NCBI GenBank assembly: GCA_029572955.1
Contig: JAKPQE010000126.1
Span: 1 to 38,450 of the forward strand
DNA from: Pseudomonadota bacterium
GTDB taxonomy: Bacteria > Pseudomonadota > Alphaproteobacteria > Rhizobiales > JAKPQE01
Direction: 5' to 3'
Length of the DNA: 38,450 nucleotides
Numbering within the stretch: the first letter of the stretch is position 1; every line of letters begins with the position of its first letter. Shown in pieces: positions 25,736-33,484 of this stretch. A model generated the notes under the pieces. The model did not search any database. It was not told where the DNA came from and was given only the letters and a program-made list of their open reading frames with translations. The position numbers and the translations under genes were made by a program.

Positions 25736-26484
25736 GGCACCTCTCCCCGATCGACGCCGAGCGACTGCCCGGTGATGTTGGCGGCGAGGTCGGAACCGAG
25801 GAACAGGTAGGTCGCCGCCATGTCGGCCGGCTCCATCAGCCCCGGCAACGCCTGCCCCGCCACGATCCGGTCGAGGAGGGCGCTTTCGGGTTCGCCCGCC
25901 GCCGCCGCCATCCGGCCGAGCGAGCGCATCGAGGCCTCGGTGTGGACCCAGCCGGGACAGACCGCGTTGACGCGGATGCCGCGCGGGCCGAGTTCGCGGG
26001 CCCAGGTCTTGGTGAGGCCGATGATCGCGTGCTTGGAAGCGACATAGGCGCCGAAGCCGGGCTCGGCGACCCGCCCCCAGATCGAGGCGGTGTTGATGAT
26101 GGCGCCGCCCCGGCCCATGCGGTCGAGCGCCGTCGCGGTGACGAGCGCCGTACCGACGACATTGATGTCGATCACCCGGCGGAAGGCGTCGGTGACCGCG
26201 TCCGAAGCGTCGGCGATCGGCGTCATCAGTTCGAGGCCGGCATTGTTGACGAGGACGTCGATCCGCTCGAGCGGCGCGAGGGCCGCGACAACCTCGGCCT
26301 TGTCGGCGATGTCGGCGAGCGCCGCCGTCGCGCCGAGCTCGGCGGCGCGCGCATGCACGGCCTCGTCGTTGGCGATCAGGTGCAGCCTCGCCCCCGCGGC
26401 GGCGAAACCTTCGGCGATGCCGAGGCCGATGCCGCGGCTCGATCCGGTGACGACGACGGTCCGGCCGGCATAGCCGATCTGCAT
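25729..26484 (-). CDS. Short-chain dehydrogenase/reductase (second of two)
   Basis: This 251-residue classical SDR has TGSSRGIGLG, NNAG, catalytic Ser in NTASIWG and the YVASK pair, then PGWVHTE. The dinucleotide loop (LHLIANDEAVHAR) lacks a clear Asp, so NADP(H) use is possible. The 1-nt TGATG overlap with the ABC ATPase gene means it follows the importer genes directly in the operon. With the other SDR it suggests that the substrate carries hydroxyl or keto groups in addition to a guanidino or cyclic amide. The function is inferred from the family only. Confidence 0.9.
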   Translation of the reverse strand: MQIGYAGRTVVVTGSSRGIGLGIAEGFAAAGARLHLIANDEAVHARAAELGATAALADIADKAEVVAALAPLERIDVLVNNAGLELMTPIADASDAVTDAFRRVIDINVVGTALVTATALDRMGRGGAIINTASIWGRVAEPGFGAYVASKHAIIGLTKTWARELGPRGIRVNAVCPGWVHTEASMRSLGRMAAAAGEPESALLDRIVAGQALPGLMEPADMAATYLFLGSDLAANITGQSLGVDRGEVPW

Positions 26485-27269
26485 CAGAGCCTCCCCTCCT
26501 CGCGCATCATCCGCATGATCTTGCGCTCGAGTTCGCTGTAGCCGGCAAGCGCGATCAGCTCTTCCTTGTTGCGCAGCCGCGTCGCCGGCTTGAAGTCGGG
26601 GACGATCTCTTCCTTCACCCGGCCCGGATGACTCGACAGGAAGACGATCCTGTCGGCAAGGAAGATCGCCTCCTCGATGTCGTGGGTGACGAGGATCATC
26701 GTCGTCCCCGCGGCCTCGGCGACGGCGATCATCAGTTCCTGCATCTGCCAGCGGGTTTCCGCGTCGAGCGCCCCGAAAGGCTCGTCCATCAGCAGCACCT
26801 CGGGCGCGTTGGCGAGGGTGCGGGCGATGGCGACGCGCTGGCGCATGCCGCCGGAAAGGCGCGAGGGATAGGTGTCGATGAATTTCGTGAGACCGACGAG
26901 GCCGATGAAATGGGCGGCGCGCTCGCGCCGTTCCTTGGCCGGGACGCCGTTGATCTTCATCCCGAACTCGACGTTCTTGCCGACCGACATCCAGTCGAAC
27001 GACGAATAGGCCTGGAACACCATGCCGCGATCGCGCCCCGGGCCGTGGATATCGGCTCCCTTGAGGCGAATCGTCCCCGAGGTCTGGTTCTCGAGGCCCG
27101 CGATCATCCTGAGGATCGTCGACTTGCCGCTGCCCGACGGGCCGAGCAGGACGCAGATCGACCCCTTCTCGACCGAGAAGGACACGTCCTCGACCGCCAG
27201 CAGCTCCTTGCCGTGCGGCAGATCGTAGATCTTCGAGACGTTGTCGATGGTCAGCAGCGCCTCGCCCAT
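26484..27269 (-). CDS. NitT/TauT-family ABC transporter ATPase
   Basis: This 261-residue cytoplasmic ATPase is of the SsuB/TauB/NrtD type. Walker A is GPSGSGKST, the Q-loop FQAYSSFDWMSV, the signature LSGGMRQRVAIARTL, Walker B LLMDEPFGALD and the H-loop VTHDIEEAI. All motifs are intact. The ATG at 27269 overlaps the permease stop by 1 nt (TGATG). It powers the adjacent permease to import the operon's substrate. The length is normal. Confidence 0.93.
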   Translation of the reverse strand: MGEALLTIDNVSKIYDLPHGKELLAVEDVSFSVEKGSICVLLGPSGSGKSTILRMIAGLENQTSGTIRLKGADIHGPGRDRGMVFQAYSSFDWMSVGKNVEFGMKINGVPAKERRERAAHFIGLVGLTKFIDTYPSRLSGGMRQRVAIARTLANAPEVLLMDEPFGALDAETRWQMQELMIAVAEAAGTTMILVTHDIEEAIFLADRIVFLSSHPGRVKEEIVPDFKPATRLRNKEELIALAGYSELERKIMRMMREEGRL

Positions 27270-28084
27270 CACCGCGTCCCCTGCAGATAAGGAAACAGGC
27301 GCCGGTGCAGCGCGGCGAAGATCATGTCGAAGACGAGACCGAGCGCCCCGATCACGATGATGCCGGCAAGAATCTCGTCGGTGTGCAGGAAGCGGCGCGC
27401 CCGCATCATCATCGCGCCGATGCCCGTCGTCGAGGCGACGATCTCGGCGATCACGAGATAGGTCCAGACCACCGCCAGCATCTGCCGCATGGCGACGATG
27501 ACGTTGGGCAGCACGGCGGGCAGCATGACCTGGAACACCGTGACCCGCCGGTTCGCGCCGAGGGTCAGGGCGGTCTCGATCAGCTCCTTGCGGATCTCCT
27601 TGGTGTGATCGGCAATGAGGGTGATGAGAAAGAAGATCACCCCGAGGAACAGCAGCGCGAGCTTCGGCGCCTCGCCGGTGCCGAACCACATCAGCAGGAT
27701 CGGAATGAAGGAAGGTGCCGGCAGGTAGCGCCAGGCCGAGACGAAGGGCGAGAAGATGGCGTCGATCGCCGGAAAGGCGCCCATCGCGACGCCGAGCGGC
27801 ACGGCAACGAGAGAGGCAAGGGCAAAGGCCGCGAGCACCCGCGCGATCGAAATCAGGACGTCCGCGCCGAAACCCTGATCGGTGAACAGCCGGACGGTCG
27901 TGCCGAAGACATCGACCGGCGACGGCACGAGGATCGGGTTCACCCAGCCCATCGCCGTTGCGGCGATCCAGACAGCGAAAAAGGCGATCCAGATGGCGAA
28001 GGCGGAGATCAGGATCTGCCGGCGCGAGACCGGTGTCCGCACCTTGAGGAACCGGGAATTGCGCCCCGTGGCCACCTTCGACAT
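27269..28084 (-). CDS. NitT/TauT-family ABC transporter permease
   Basis: This 271-residue inner-membrane permease has about six transmembrane helices and a BPD-type coupling motif (IETALTLGANRRVTVFQVMLPAVLPNV), typical of SsuC/TauC. The N-terminal 20 residues are basic and cytoplasmic. The ATG at 28084 is chosen because GGAGGAG stands 6 nt upstream. It is separated from the binding-protein gene by a 62-nt gap with a perfect stem-loop. By family such transporters import sulfonates, nitrate, thiamine precursors, pyrimidines or guanidino-type compounds. Confidence 0.93.
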   Translation of the reverse strand: MSKVATGRNSRFLKVRTPVSRRQILISAFAIWIAFFAVWIAATAMGWVNPILVPSPVDVFGTTVRLFTDQGFGADVLISIARVLAAFALASLVAVPLGVAMGAFPAIDAIFSPFVSAWRYLPAPSFIPILLMWFGTGEAPKLALLFLGVIFFLITLIADHTKEIRKELIETALTLGANRRVTVFQVMLPAVLPNVIVAMRQMLAVVWTYLVIAEIVASTTGIGAMMMRARRFLHTDEILAGIIVIGALGLVFDMIFAALHRRLFPYLQGTR

Positions 28085-28102
28085 GCGCAGCTCCTCCGAA
28101 TG

Positions 28103-28124
28103 CCCCACGGCCGTGGCCGTGGGG
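28103..28124 (-). other. Intercistronic stem-loop between binding-protein and permease genes
   Basis: CCCCACGGC (28103-28111) pairs perfectly with GCCGTGGGG (28116-28124) around a CGTG loop (or CACG on the coding strand). It lies 22 nt past the binding-protein stop and just before the permease ribosome-binding site. There is no T-run, so it is probably a 3' stabiliser or partial attenuator that raises binding-protein output. Confidence 0.7.
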
Positions 28125-28146
28125 TCTGACGCAGGATAATCGGCGA

Positions 28147-29205
28147 TCAGTTCGCCGAGAAGGACTGGCGGTAGCCCTGCGCCACGAGGTCGGCCATCAG
28201 GCTGCAGTCGATGCCGGCGGCCGGATCGATCTTCTTGGTCATGAGGCCGAGCTTGACCCACCAGTCGTTGGTCAGGGCCACCGAGCCCGGCATCGAGCCG
28301 TTCGGCAGGCCGAATGGCGGATTGCCTTCGAGCACGCCGCAGGTGCGGGCGGATTCGTCGAAGTCGAAGACGTAGATGCCGCCCTCGAGGCTCTTGCCGT
28401 CGGTGCCGATGACGGACGCCACATCGTCGACCGGCCACTGCAGGTAGTCGGCGATCAGCTTGTTGGTCTCCTCGACATTGCTATGCCAGTAGCCGCGCGC
28501 ATCCCATTCGGCCTTGAGCACGGCGAGCGCGGCGGGCCGCCGCTTGGCGATGAAGTCCTTGTTCATGAACAGGGAGTCCATGAAGATGCCGGTCTTCAGC
28601 ATGTCCGGATCGGTGGTGTTGACCACCGACTTGGCGCCCGGCGCGGCCTCGAGCACCTTGGAGATCCAGGGCTCGTACATGTAGGCGGCGGCAAGATCGC
28701 CCGACAGCATCGGCCCGACGGCCTCGTCGGCGTTGAGGTTGACCCAGGTGACGTCGCCGGGGGCGATGCCCTCGCGGTCGAGCCAGAGGCCCATCAGGAG
28801 CTGCCCGATATAGGCCTGCGGCGCGGCGACCTTCTTGCCCTTGAGATCGGCGGGCGTCGTGCCGGCCGCGAGGATGACGTGATCGACGCCATAGGACGGA
28901 TTGAGGTAGGCGACGTTCACCTCGTTGAGCTCGGAGGCGACCGCGACCGGGATGTAGTCGGCGGTGCAGCCATAGACATCGATCTGCCCCGCCGCGAGGG
29001 CCGCATGGCCGCCGAGCGGATCTTCGAAATTGGTGATCTTCAGATCGTAGTCGGCGATCAGGTTCTTCTCCTGGGCGATTTCCAGCATCGCATAGCCGGG
29101 CCAGGACACACAGATACCGACATTGATCGTCTCCTTGGCCGAGACGGCGCCCGAGGTCAGGGCGGCGGAAGCGGCGAGAGACAGGGCAAGAGCGAGTTTG
29201 CGCAT
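28147..29205 (-). CDS. NitT/TauT-family ABC transporter periplasmic substrate-binding protein
   Basis: This 352-residue NMT1/SsuA/THI5-like binding protein has a Sec signal peptide (MRKLALALSLAASAALTSGAVSA, cut before KETINVG). The mature fold reads NVGICVSWPGYAMLEIAQEK, then GQIDVYGCTADY and YLNPSYGVDHVILAA, with later APQAYIGQLLMGLWLDREG. It would deliver the operon's substrate to the permease. It is the first gene of the catabolic operon, with GGGAGCC just upstream of the ATG, and is divergent from a TetR gene. The ligand is unknown. The rest of the operon suggests a guanidino compound. Confidence 0.92.
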   Translation of the reverse strand: MRKLALALSLAASAALTSGAVSAKETINVGICVSWPGYAMLEIAQEKNLIADYDLKITNFEDPLGGHAALAAGQIDVYGCTADYIPVAVASELNEVNVAYLNPSYGVDHVILAAGTTPADLKGKKVAAPQAYIGQLLMGLWLDREGIAPGDVTWVNLNADEAVGPMLSGDLAAAYMYEPWISKVLEAAPGAKSVVNTTDPDMLKTGIFMDSLFMNKDFIAKRRPAALAVLKAEWDARGYWHSNVEETNKLIADYLQWPVDDVASVIGTDGKSLEGGIYVFDFDESARTCGVLEGNPPFGLPNGSMPGSVALTNDWWVKLGLMTKKIDPAAGIDCSLMADLVAQGYRQSFSAN

Positions 29206-29245
29206 GGAAGGCTCCCTGGAGAGGTTGTGAAAAAACTATATCGAG

Positions 29246-29289
29246 CTAAAACTTTTAGTCTACAAAAAATTTTGCAGGACAAAATTTGT
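29246..29289. promoter_or_regulatory. Three short palindromes between the catabolic operon and tetR
   Basis: In a very AT-rich 120-bp divergent region lie CTAAAA-C-TTTTAG (29246-29258), CAAAA-AA-TTTTG (29263-29274) and ACAAA-A-TTTGT (29279-29289). The first lies between a -35-like TTGTAG and a -10-like TATAGT reading towards the binding-protein gene on the minus strand. They are candidate operators for the divergent TetR protein; which one is used is unknown. Confidence 0.55.
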
Positions 29290-29290
29290 G

Positions 29291-29318
29291 TTGCAATCGC
29301 GCTTCGTCGACTTATCTT
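29291..29318 (+). promoter_or_regulatory. Promoter of the divergent tetR gene
   Basis: TTGCAA (29291-29296), a 16-bp spacer and TATCTT (29313-29318) form a fair sigma70 promoter. Its start point would fall at about 29325, on or beside the ATG at 29326. No ribosome-binding site precedes that ATG, so a leaderless mRNA is predicted. Confidence 0.45.
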
Positions 29319-29325
29319 CCGACCC

Positions 29326-29961
29326 ATGTCCGAAGCACGGCCAATCAGCCTCAGGGAACGGCAGAAGGAGGACCGGCGGGCACGCATCACCGCCGCCGCC
29401 AGGCGTCTCTTCGTCGAGGCCGGCCTCGAGAAGATCACCATCGAGGCGATCGCCGAGATCGCCGGCGTCTCCAGCGTGACCGTCTACAACTATTACGGAA
29501 CCAAGTCCGGCGTGCTCCTGGCGCTCGTCGCGGAAAGCGACCGCGAACTCCTCGGCACGCTCGCGCGGGACCTGATCGGCAAGCCGCAGGAGGTCGTCGA
29601 TCTCGTCCTCCGCTTTTTCGAGATCATCTGCCGCCATGCCCTCGACCATCTCGATAAGGCGGTCTGGCGCCAGGTCATTTCGGCCTCCGTCTCGGGCACC
29701 GAGCCGCGCTTCGGCAAGTCGTATCACGAGCTCGACAACCGCCTCGCCAACGTCCTCATCCGCGAGGTCGAGCGCTTGAAGGCGATCGGCAAGGTGCCCG
29801 CGACGAGCGACGCGACCCATCTCGGCTGGGCGCTGTTCAATCTCCAGAACGCCCGCTTCGTCGAGTTCATCGCCTCGGACGATGTCCACCCCAATCAGAT
29901 TCTGCGCCATCTGCGGAACGATCTGGAGGCGCTGATGCCGCGCCCCGCGCCCCGCGACTGA
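29326..29961 (+). CDS. TetR-family regulator of the guanidino-compound operon
   Basis: This 211-residue TetR-type regulator has a basic N-terminus (SLRERQKEDRRARITAAARRLF). The helix-turn-helix follows at about residues 32-56: ITIEAIAEIAGVSSVTVYNYY. The C-terminal domain is helical, with KAVWRQVISASVSG and LGWALFNLQNARFVEF. It is divergent from the binding-protein gene with 120 bp between them, so repression of the catabolic operon and itself, relieved by a substrate or intermediate, is the simple model. The stop codon lies inside the first unit of a 23-bp tandem repeat, so the last residues (PRPAPRD) could be affected by repeat expansion. Confidence 0.9.
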   Translation: MSEARPISLRERQKEDRRARITAAARRLFVEAGLEKITIEAIAEIAGVSSVTVYNYYGTKSGVLLALVAESDRELLGTLARDLIGKPQEVVDLVLRFFEIICRHALDHLDKAVWRQVISASVSGTEPRFGKSYHELDNRLANVLIREVERLKAIGKVPATSDATHLGWALFNLQNARFVEFIASDDVHPNQILRHLRNDLEALMPRPAPRD

Positions 29962-30035
29962 TCGGCCGCGGCACTCCCCGCTGATCGGGCGCGGCACCCC
30001 CTGCTGATCGGGCCCGGCACTCCCCGCTGCCCGAG
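29958..30035. repeat. Three-copy 23-bp tandem repeat at the tetR 3' end
   Basis: Units begin at 29958, 29981 and 30004, each starting CTGATCGG(C/G) and continuing with a GGCAC core and a C-run, followed by a partial fourth unit at 30027. The first unit contains the tetR stop codon. Copies differ at two to four positions. The repeat marks the left edge of the gene-poor, AT-richer segment. Confidence 0.75.
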
Positions 30036-30841
30036 AAACCCCGCCCCGTTGGCGTACCGCCGAGCGCACGCAAGGCCGACTGGCCGCCGGCCGACGAGGC
30101 CGCCCCGGCGGAGCTGACGAGCATAGCGAATTCGCGTGAAAAATGGCGGTGGACGCAGCCTGTTGCGAACCAGTCTCTGTCTTTTGGTAACAGGAGAACG
30201 AAACGCGGGGGGCGTTCGTCGAGTTCTTACCGGTTTTCCCCTTGCTTCCTGCGTCTTGCCATCTATGCCAAAACATCTCGCCAATCGCGGCATCGCTGAA
30301 ACAGGCGAATTCGTTGCCGTTCAGCGGGATTTGATTGTCGCTATCCGGGATCGGCGTGCCTAAAAACGGGATGTCGCGGCGTTAGGACGGGACGGCTTTG
30401 CCGACAGGCGGGCGGGAGATGCTGTTTCCCAGGCAAGGATTGCGCTTTTCCGGACAGGTTTTGTGGTTTGTCGAGGAAGACGGCTGTTGCCGCCTCGGGG
30501 GCGACGATTTTCCACCCGATCGGTCGGGCAACACGCCGTGACGACGTGGTCGAGCCCGAAGTGTGACGCGAAGCCGGAGATCCGAATCGGTCGGCGATTT
30601 GGCAGATTTCGCGGATCTCAGATTCTCGCCGGCACGGGTTTTCCACAGCCCTTCGAAAGCCAGAATTCTTCGAAGTACCTTCGAAGGGGGCTCGAAGGGG
30701 TTTCGAAAAGGTTTTCCCAGATAAAGTTGCAGTCCCCTTGTTCTGCTTGATTTTCCATCTGTTTTTTCTCCAGCCTCGATGAGATCGACAGCCGCGGCGC
30801 GCTGTCTGTCGCTCACTTTGAGACACGTGGAGAGAAGTCCC
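29962..30841. other. 880-bp interval without a credible gene
   Basis: Base composition is less GC-rich than the flanks, and no reading frame on either strand shows a recognisable protein. From left to right it holds the 23-bp tandem repeat and an AT-rich patch with a bulged dyad around 30190-30212. It then holds an undistinguished stretch, an 11-bp-phased TTCGAA array at 30669-30712, a T-rich patch at 30745-30770 and a 6-bp dyad GACAGC-N8-GCTGTC (30787-30806) just before the methylase start. It may be degraded sequence at the edge of an acquired segment plus the methylase control region. Confidence 0.5.
30669..30712. repeat. Four 11-bp units led by TTCGAA, helically phased
   Basis: TTCGAA (or CTCGAA in one unit) begins at 30669, 30680, 30691 and 30702, exactly 11 bp apart. 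The remaining five bases are mostly G-rich in the middle units. A fifth TTCGAA stands at 30652 but is out of phase. An 11-bp period puts each site on nearly the same face of the helix, as in arrays bound by a cooperative protein. It lies 130-173 bp upstream of the ParB-like/methylase gene. Confidence 0.6.
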
Positions 30842-32299
30842 ATGACCACCCGCCAGCCCGAGATCGAGATGCGGTCGGTGTTGTCGTTGCGGCCCTATGC
30901 GGGCAATGCGCGGCAGCACTCGAAGGCACAAGTGTGCCAGATTGCCGAGAGCATCCGCCGCTTCGGCTTCACCAACCCTGTGCTGATCAGCGACGACGGC
31001 GAGATCGTCGCCGGCCACGGCCGGGTGATGGCGGCAAGGGAACTCGGCATCACCGAGGTGCCGACCCTGAAGCTATCGCATCTGACGGCTGCGGAACGGC
31101 GGGCATACGTCCTTGCCGACAACAAGCTCGCACTCAACGCCGGTTGGGACACCGAGGTCCTGGCGATCGAGCTGCAGGCCCTCATCGATCTCGAATTCGA
31201 CGTGTCGCTGACCGGCTTCTCGCTGGCCGAGATCGACTTTGTGCTTGATGGAGCCCGTAACGCCTCGACAGACGCCTCGGACGAAGCGGACTGGCTGCCG
31301 GACATGCCCGAATATTCGGTGTCCCAGCCGGGCGATCTCTGGGTCCTGGGTCGTCATCGTCTCTTGTGCGGTGATGCCCGATCGCTGCCGGATGTGGAGC
31401 GGCTGATGGATGGTGCACGGGCCGACCTCGTCTTCACCGATCCGCCCTACAATGTGCCGATCGACGGCCATGTCTGCGGCCTCGGCGCGGTCCGGCATCG
31501 CGACTTCGCCATGGCCGCAGGCGAGATGTCGACGTCGGAGTTCACCGCTTTCCTGACGGAGACGCTCGGCAATGCTGCGGATGGCTGTCGCGATGGTGCA
31601 ATCGCCTTCATCTGCATGGACTGGCGCCACATGGGCGAGTTGCTCGGCGCCGGCAAGGCTGTCTTCTCAGAGCTGAAAAACCTCTGCGTCTGGAACAAGA
31701 GCAATGGCGGCATGGGGACTTTCTATCGCTCCAAGCACGAACTCGTATTCGTCTTCAAGGTCGGCACCGCGCCCCATACCAACACATTCGGCCTCGGCGA
31801 AACCGGGCGCTACCGCACCAATGTCTGGGACTATGCCGGCATCAGCAGTCTCGGGCCCGAGCGCGCCGAGAGCCTTGCCATGCACCCGACGGTCAAGCCC
31901 GTCGCCCTCGTTGCCGATGCCATCAAGGACTGCAGCCGCCGCGGCGACATTGTGCTCGATGTCTTTGCCGGTTCGGGTTCGACGCTGATTGCCGCCGAGA
32001 GCTGCGGACGGGGGGCCTCTCTCCTCGAATATGATCCCGCCTATTGCGACGTGATCATTGCGCGCTGGCAGCGCCTCACCGGCAAGCAGGCTGTTCTCGA
32101 ACATTGTGGCAAGCCCTTCGACGACGTCGCCGAGGAGCGAGGCCTACCGCCGCGAGAGAGGCTCGGCAGCACCAAGCACCGACGGAGCAAGACCGCCGCG
32201 TCCCGGCGACCCGGCGCCAGGGCCTCGCAAGGCCAGCAGAAGCCCCCGCACACTGTCTCCAGTACCCTCGATAGCCTCGGCGCGGAGGCGGATCGATGA
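30842..32299 (+). CDS. ParB-like nuclease domain/DNA methyltransferase fusion (N4/N6 type)
   Basis: This 485-residue fusion has a ParB/Srx-like domain at about residues 8-100. Its landmarks are LRPYAGNARQHSKAQVCQIA, then FTNPVLISDDGEIVAGHGRV and LADNKLALNAGW. A beta-class amino-methyltransferase follows, with catalytic motif DPPY at residues 200-203 (FTDPPYNV), then WNKSNGGMGTFYRSKHE, HPTVKP and the SAM-binding motif FAGSGSTLIAAE. The C-terminal 50 residues are basic and disordered. By family it makes N6-methyladenine or N4-methylcytosine; the recognition sequence is not predictable. GGAGAG precedes the ATG. It overlaps the DUF5681 gene by 4 nt. Without a cognate endonuclease here it would act as an orphan methylase, as often seen on prophages and islands. 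Confidence 0.9.
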   Translation: MTTRQPEIEMRSVLSLRPYAGNARQHSKAQVCQIAESIRRFGFTNPVLISDDGEIVAGHGRVMAARELGITEVPTLKLSHLTAAERRAYVLADNKLALNAGWDTEVLAIELQALIDLEFDVSLTGFSLAEIDFVLDGARNASTDASDEADWLPDMPEYSVSQPGDLWVLGRHRLLCGDARSLPDVERLMDGARADLVFTDPPYNVPIDGHVCGLGAVRHRDFAMAAGEMSTSEFTAFLTETLGNAADGCRDGAIAFICMDWRHMGELLGAGKAVFSELKNLCVWNKSNGGMGTFYRSKHELVFVFKVGTAPHTNTFGLGETGRYRTNVWDYAGISSLGPERAESLAMHPTVKPVALVADAIKDCSRRGDIVLDVFAGSGSTLIAAESCGRGASLLEYDPAYCDVIIARWQRLTGKQAVLEHCGKPFDDVAEERGLPPRERLGSTKHRRSKTAASRRPGARASQGQQKPPHTVSSTLDSLGAEADR

Positions 32300-33312
32300 G
32301 CAACGATCACGCGCACATGGACGACGGGACCCCGTCCGCCAGGCCGACAACTTCTCTTTCCAAAGACGACATGGCTGCCATCATTAGAAAGACCGTCATC
32401 GACGACAGCGGTCCAATGAGCCGAGGCCGGGACGGCCGGTTCCGCAAGGGCCAGTCGGGCAATCCCAAGGGGCGGCCGCCGCGTGAAGCCGAGCCCGATA
32501 TTCGAATACATCACCAGACGACCAAGGCACGTCTCCTCGAAGAACTGCGCCGCCCGATTCAGGTCCGCGAGAATGGCCGCACCGTCGAGATGTCGGTCGA
32601 CCAGGCTCTGATCCGTGCTGAGATAGCAGGCGCGCTGAAAGGCAATGCCTATGCCCAACGCCACCTTCATGACCGGATCGAGCGCCTGGAGCGCGAAGAA
32701 GCCATCGAGATTGCGAGGCAGAACGCCGTGTTCCTCGAATATCAAGCCCGTTGTCGTGCTGAAATCGAAACCGCAAAGCAGCGGGGCGAACCTCTGCCGA
32801 ACCCAGTCCCCCACCCGGACGACATCGTCATCGAGGACGGAAAGCGGGTCCGCTTCATCGGCCCAGTAGATGAGACGGAGGTGGCGAAGTGCGAGCGAGA
32901 TTGTCGAGTTCGCGACACGCTCCTCATGCAGGACTCCCTCGACGAGCGGTCCTACGATCAATCATCGGCGCATGCCCCCGAGGATCAGCCGGGATCGGCG
33001 ATGCTCCTCGCCGTCGCCCTCGACAAGACCTTGCCGCCGCGCCTTCGGCTGAGCGAGGCGGCCATGACGGTCGCGTATTCGCGCCATGATGCAACGCCGA
33101 AACGGGTCCTCCTGAAGAAGCTCTACCGAGCCTGGCGGAGCCTTGGCTACCGCGTCGAACGCGGACGGACCTTCCCGCCGCTCGCCATTGTCGAAGCAAG
33201 GCTGCGGACGATCTTCGGCATCGTCGCGACGATCCAGCGGCGCGGCGTCGACCCGGCCGAACTCACGCCGGCTGACATCACCGAGTTCCTCGAAGAGGTG
33301 ATGGACCGGTAG
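32296..33312 (+). CDS. DUF5681-domain protein
   Basis: This 338-residue protein has the DUF5681 signature at about residues 42-62 (GRDGRFRKGQSGNPKGRPP). The family's function is not established. A charged helical middle part follows (ERLEREEAIEIARQ and surrounding residues), then a C-terminal region ending in DITEFLEEVMDR. The ATGA overlap with the methylase gene indicates co-translation. The basic GNPKGRPP element suggests nucleic-acid contact. A link to phage terminase small subunits has been considered for such proteins, but I see no terminase or other phage gene here. Composition is less GC-rich than most of the window, in line with horizontal acquisition. Confidence 0.82.
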   Translation: MSNDHAHMDDGTPSARPTTSLSKDDMAAIIRKTVIDDSGPMSRGRDGRFRKGQSGNPKGRPPREAEPDIRIHHQTTKARLLEELRRPIQVRENGRTVEMSVDQALIRAEIAGALKGNAYAQRHLHDRIERLEREEAIEIARQNAVFLEYQARCRAEIETAKQRGEPLPNPVPHPDDIVIEDGKRVRFIGPVDETEVAKCERDCRVRDTLLMQDSLDERSYDQSSAHAPEDQPGSAMLLAVALDKTLPPRLRLSEAAMTVAYSRHDATPKRVLLKKLYRAWRSLGYRVERGRTFPPLAIVEARLRTIFGIVATIQRRGVDPAELTPADITEFLEEVMDR

Positions 33313-33484
33313 CGCCCGGACCCGCGGTGCACAATGCGGCGCGACCACAATACCGACTGAACATCAAGCCGGCTCGGGGGACGACGGTCACATTCCCTGC
33401 AGAAATCTTCCGCTCGGACGCAATGGCGACGCATTGCCAAGCAGTGTTGCCCTTCCCACGACCACCAAGGGAAGGAGCACAAAC

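Noticed and set aside
29206-29325. A possible guanidine riboswitch ahead of the catabolic operon
   Set aside because: The leader is short and AT-rich, and I see none of the conserved ACG-containing elements of guanidine riboswitches. Small palindromes and a divergent TetR gene explain the control better.
29958-30035. The 23-bp tandem repeat as a CRISPR array
   Set aside because: The copies are directly adjacent with no spacers, and there are no cas genes.
30136-30363. A 75-codon plus-strand frame in the gene-poor interval
   Set aside because: It has no ribosome-binding site, no recognisable family and mixed composition. Coding status is not supported.
30382-30849. A 155-codon minus-strand frame across the TTCGAA array
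   Set aside because: It starts inside the methylase start region on the opposite strand. The translation is rich in Arg, Ser and Pro with no motif.
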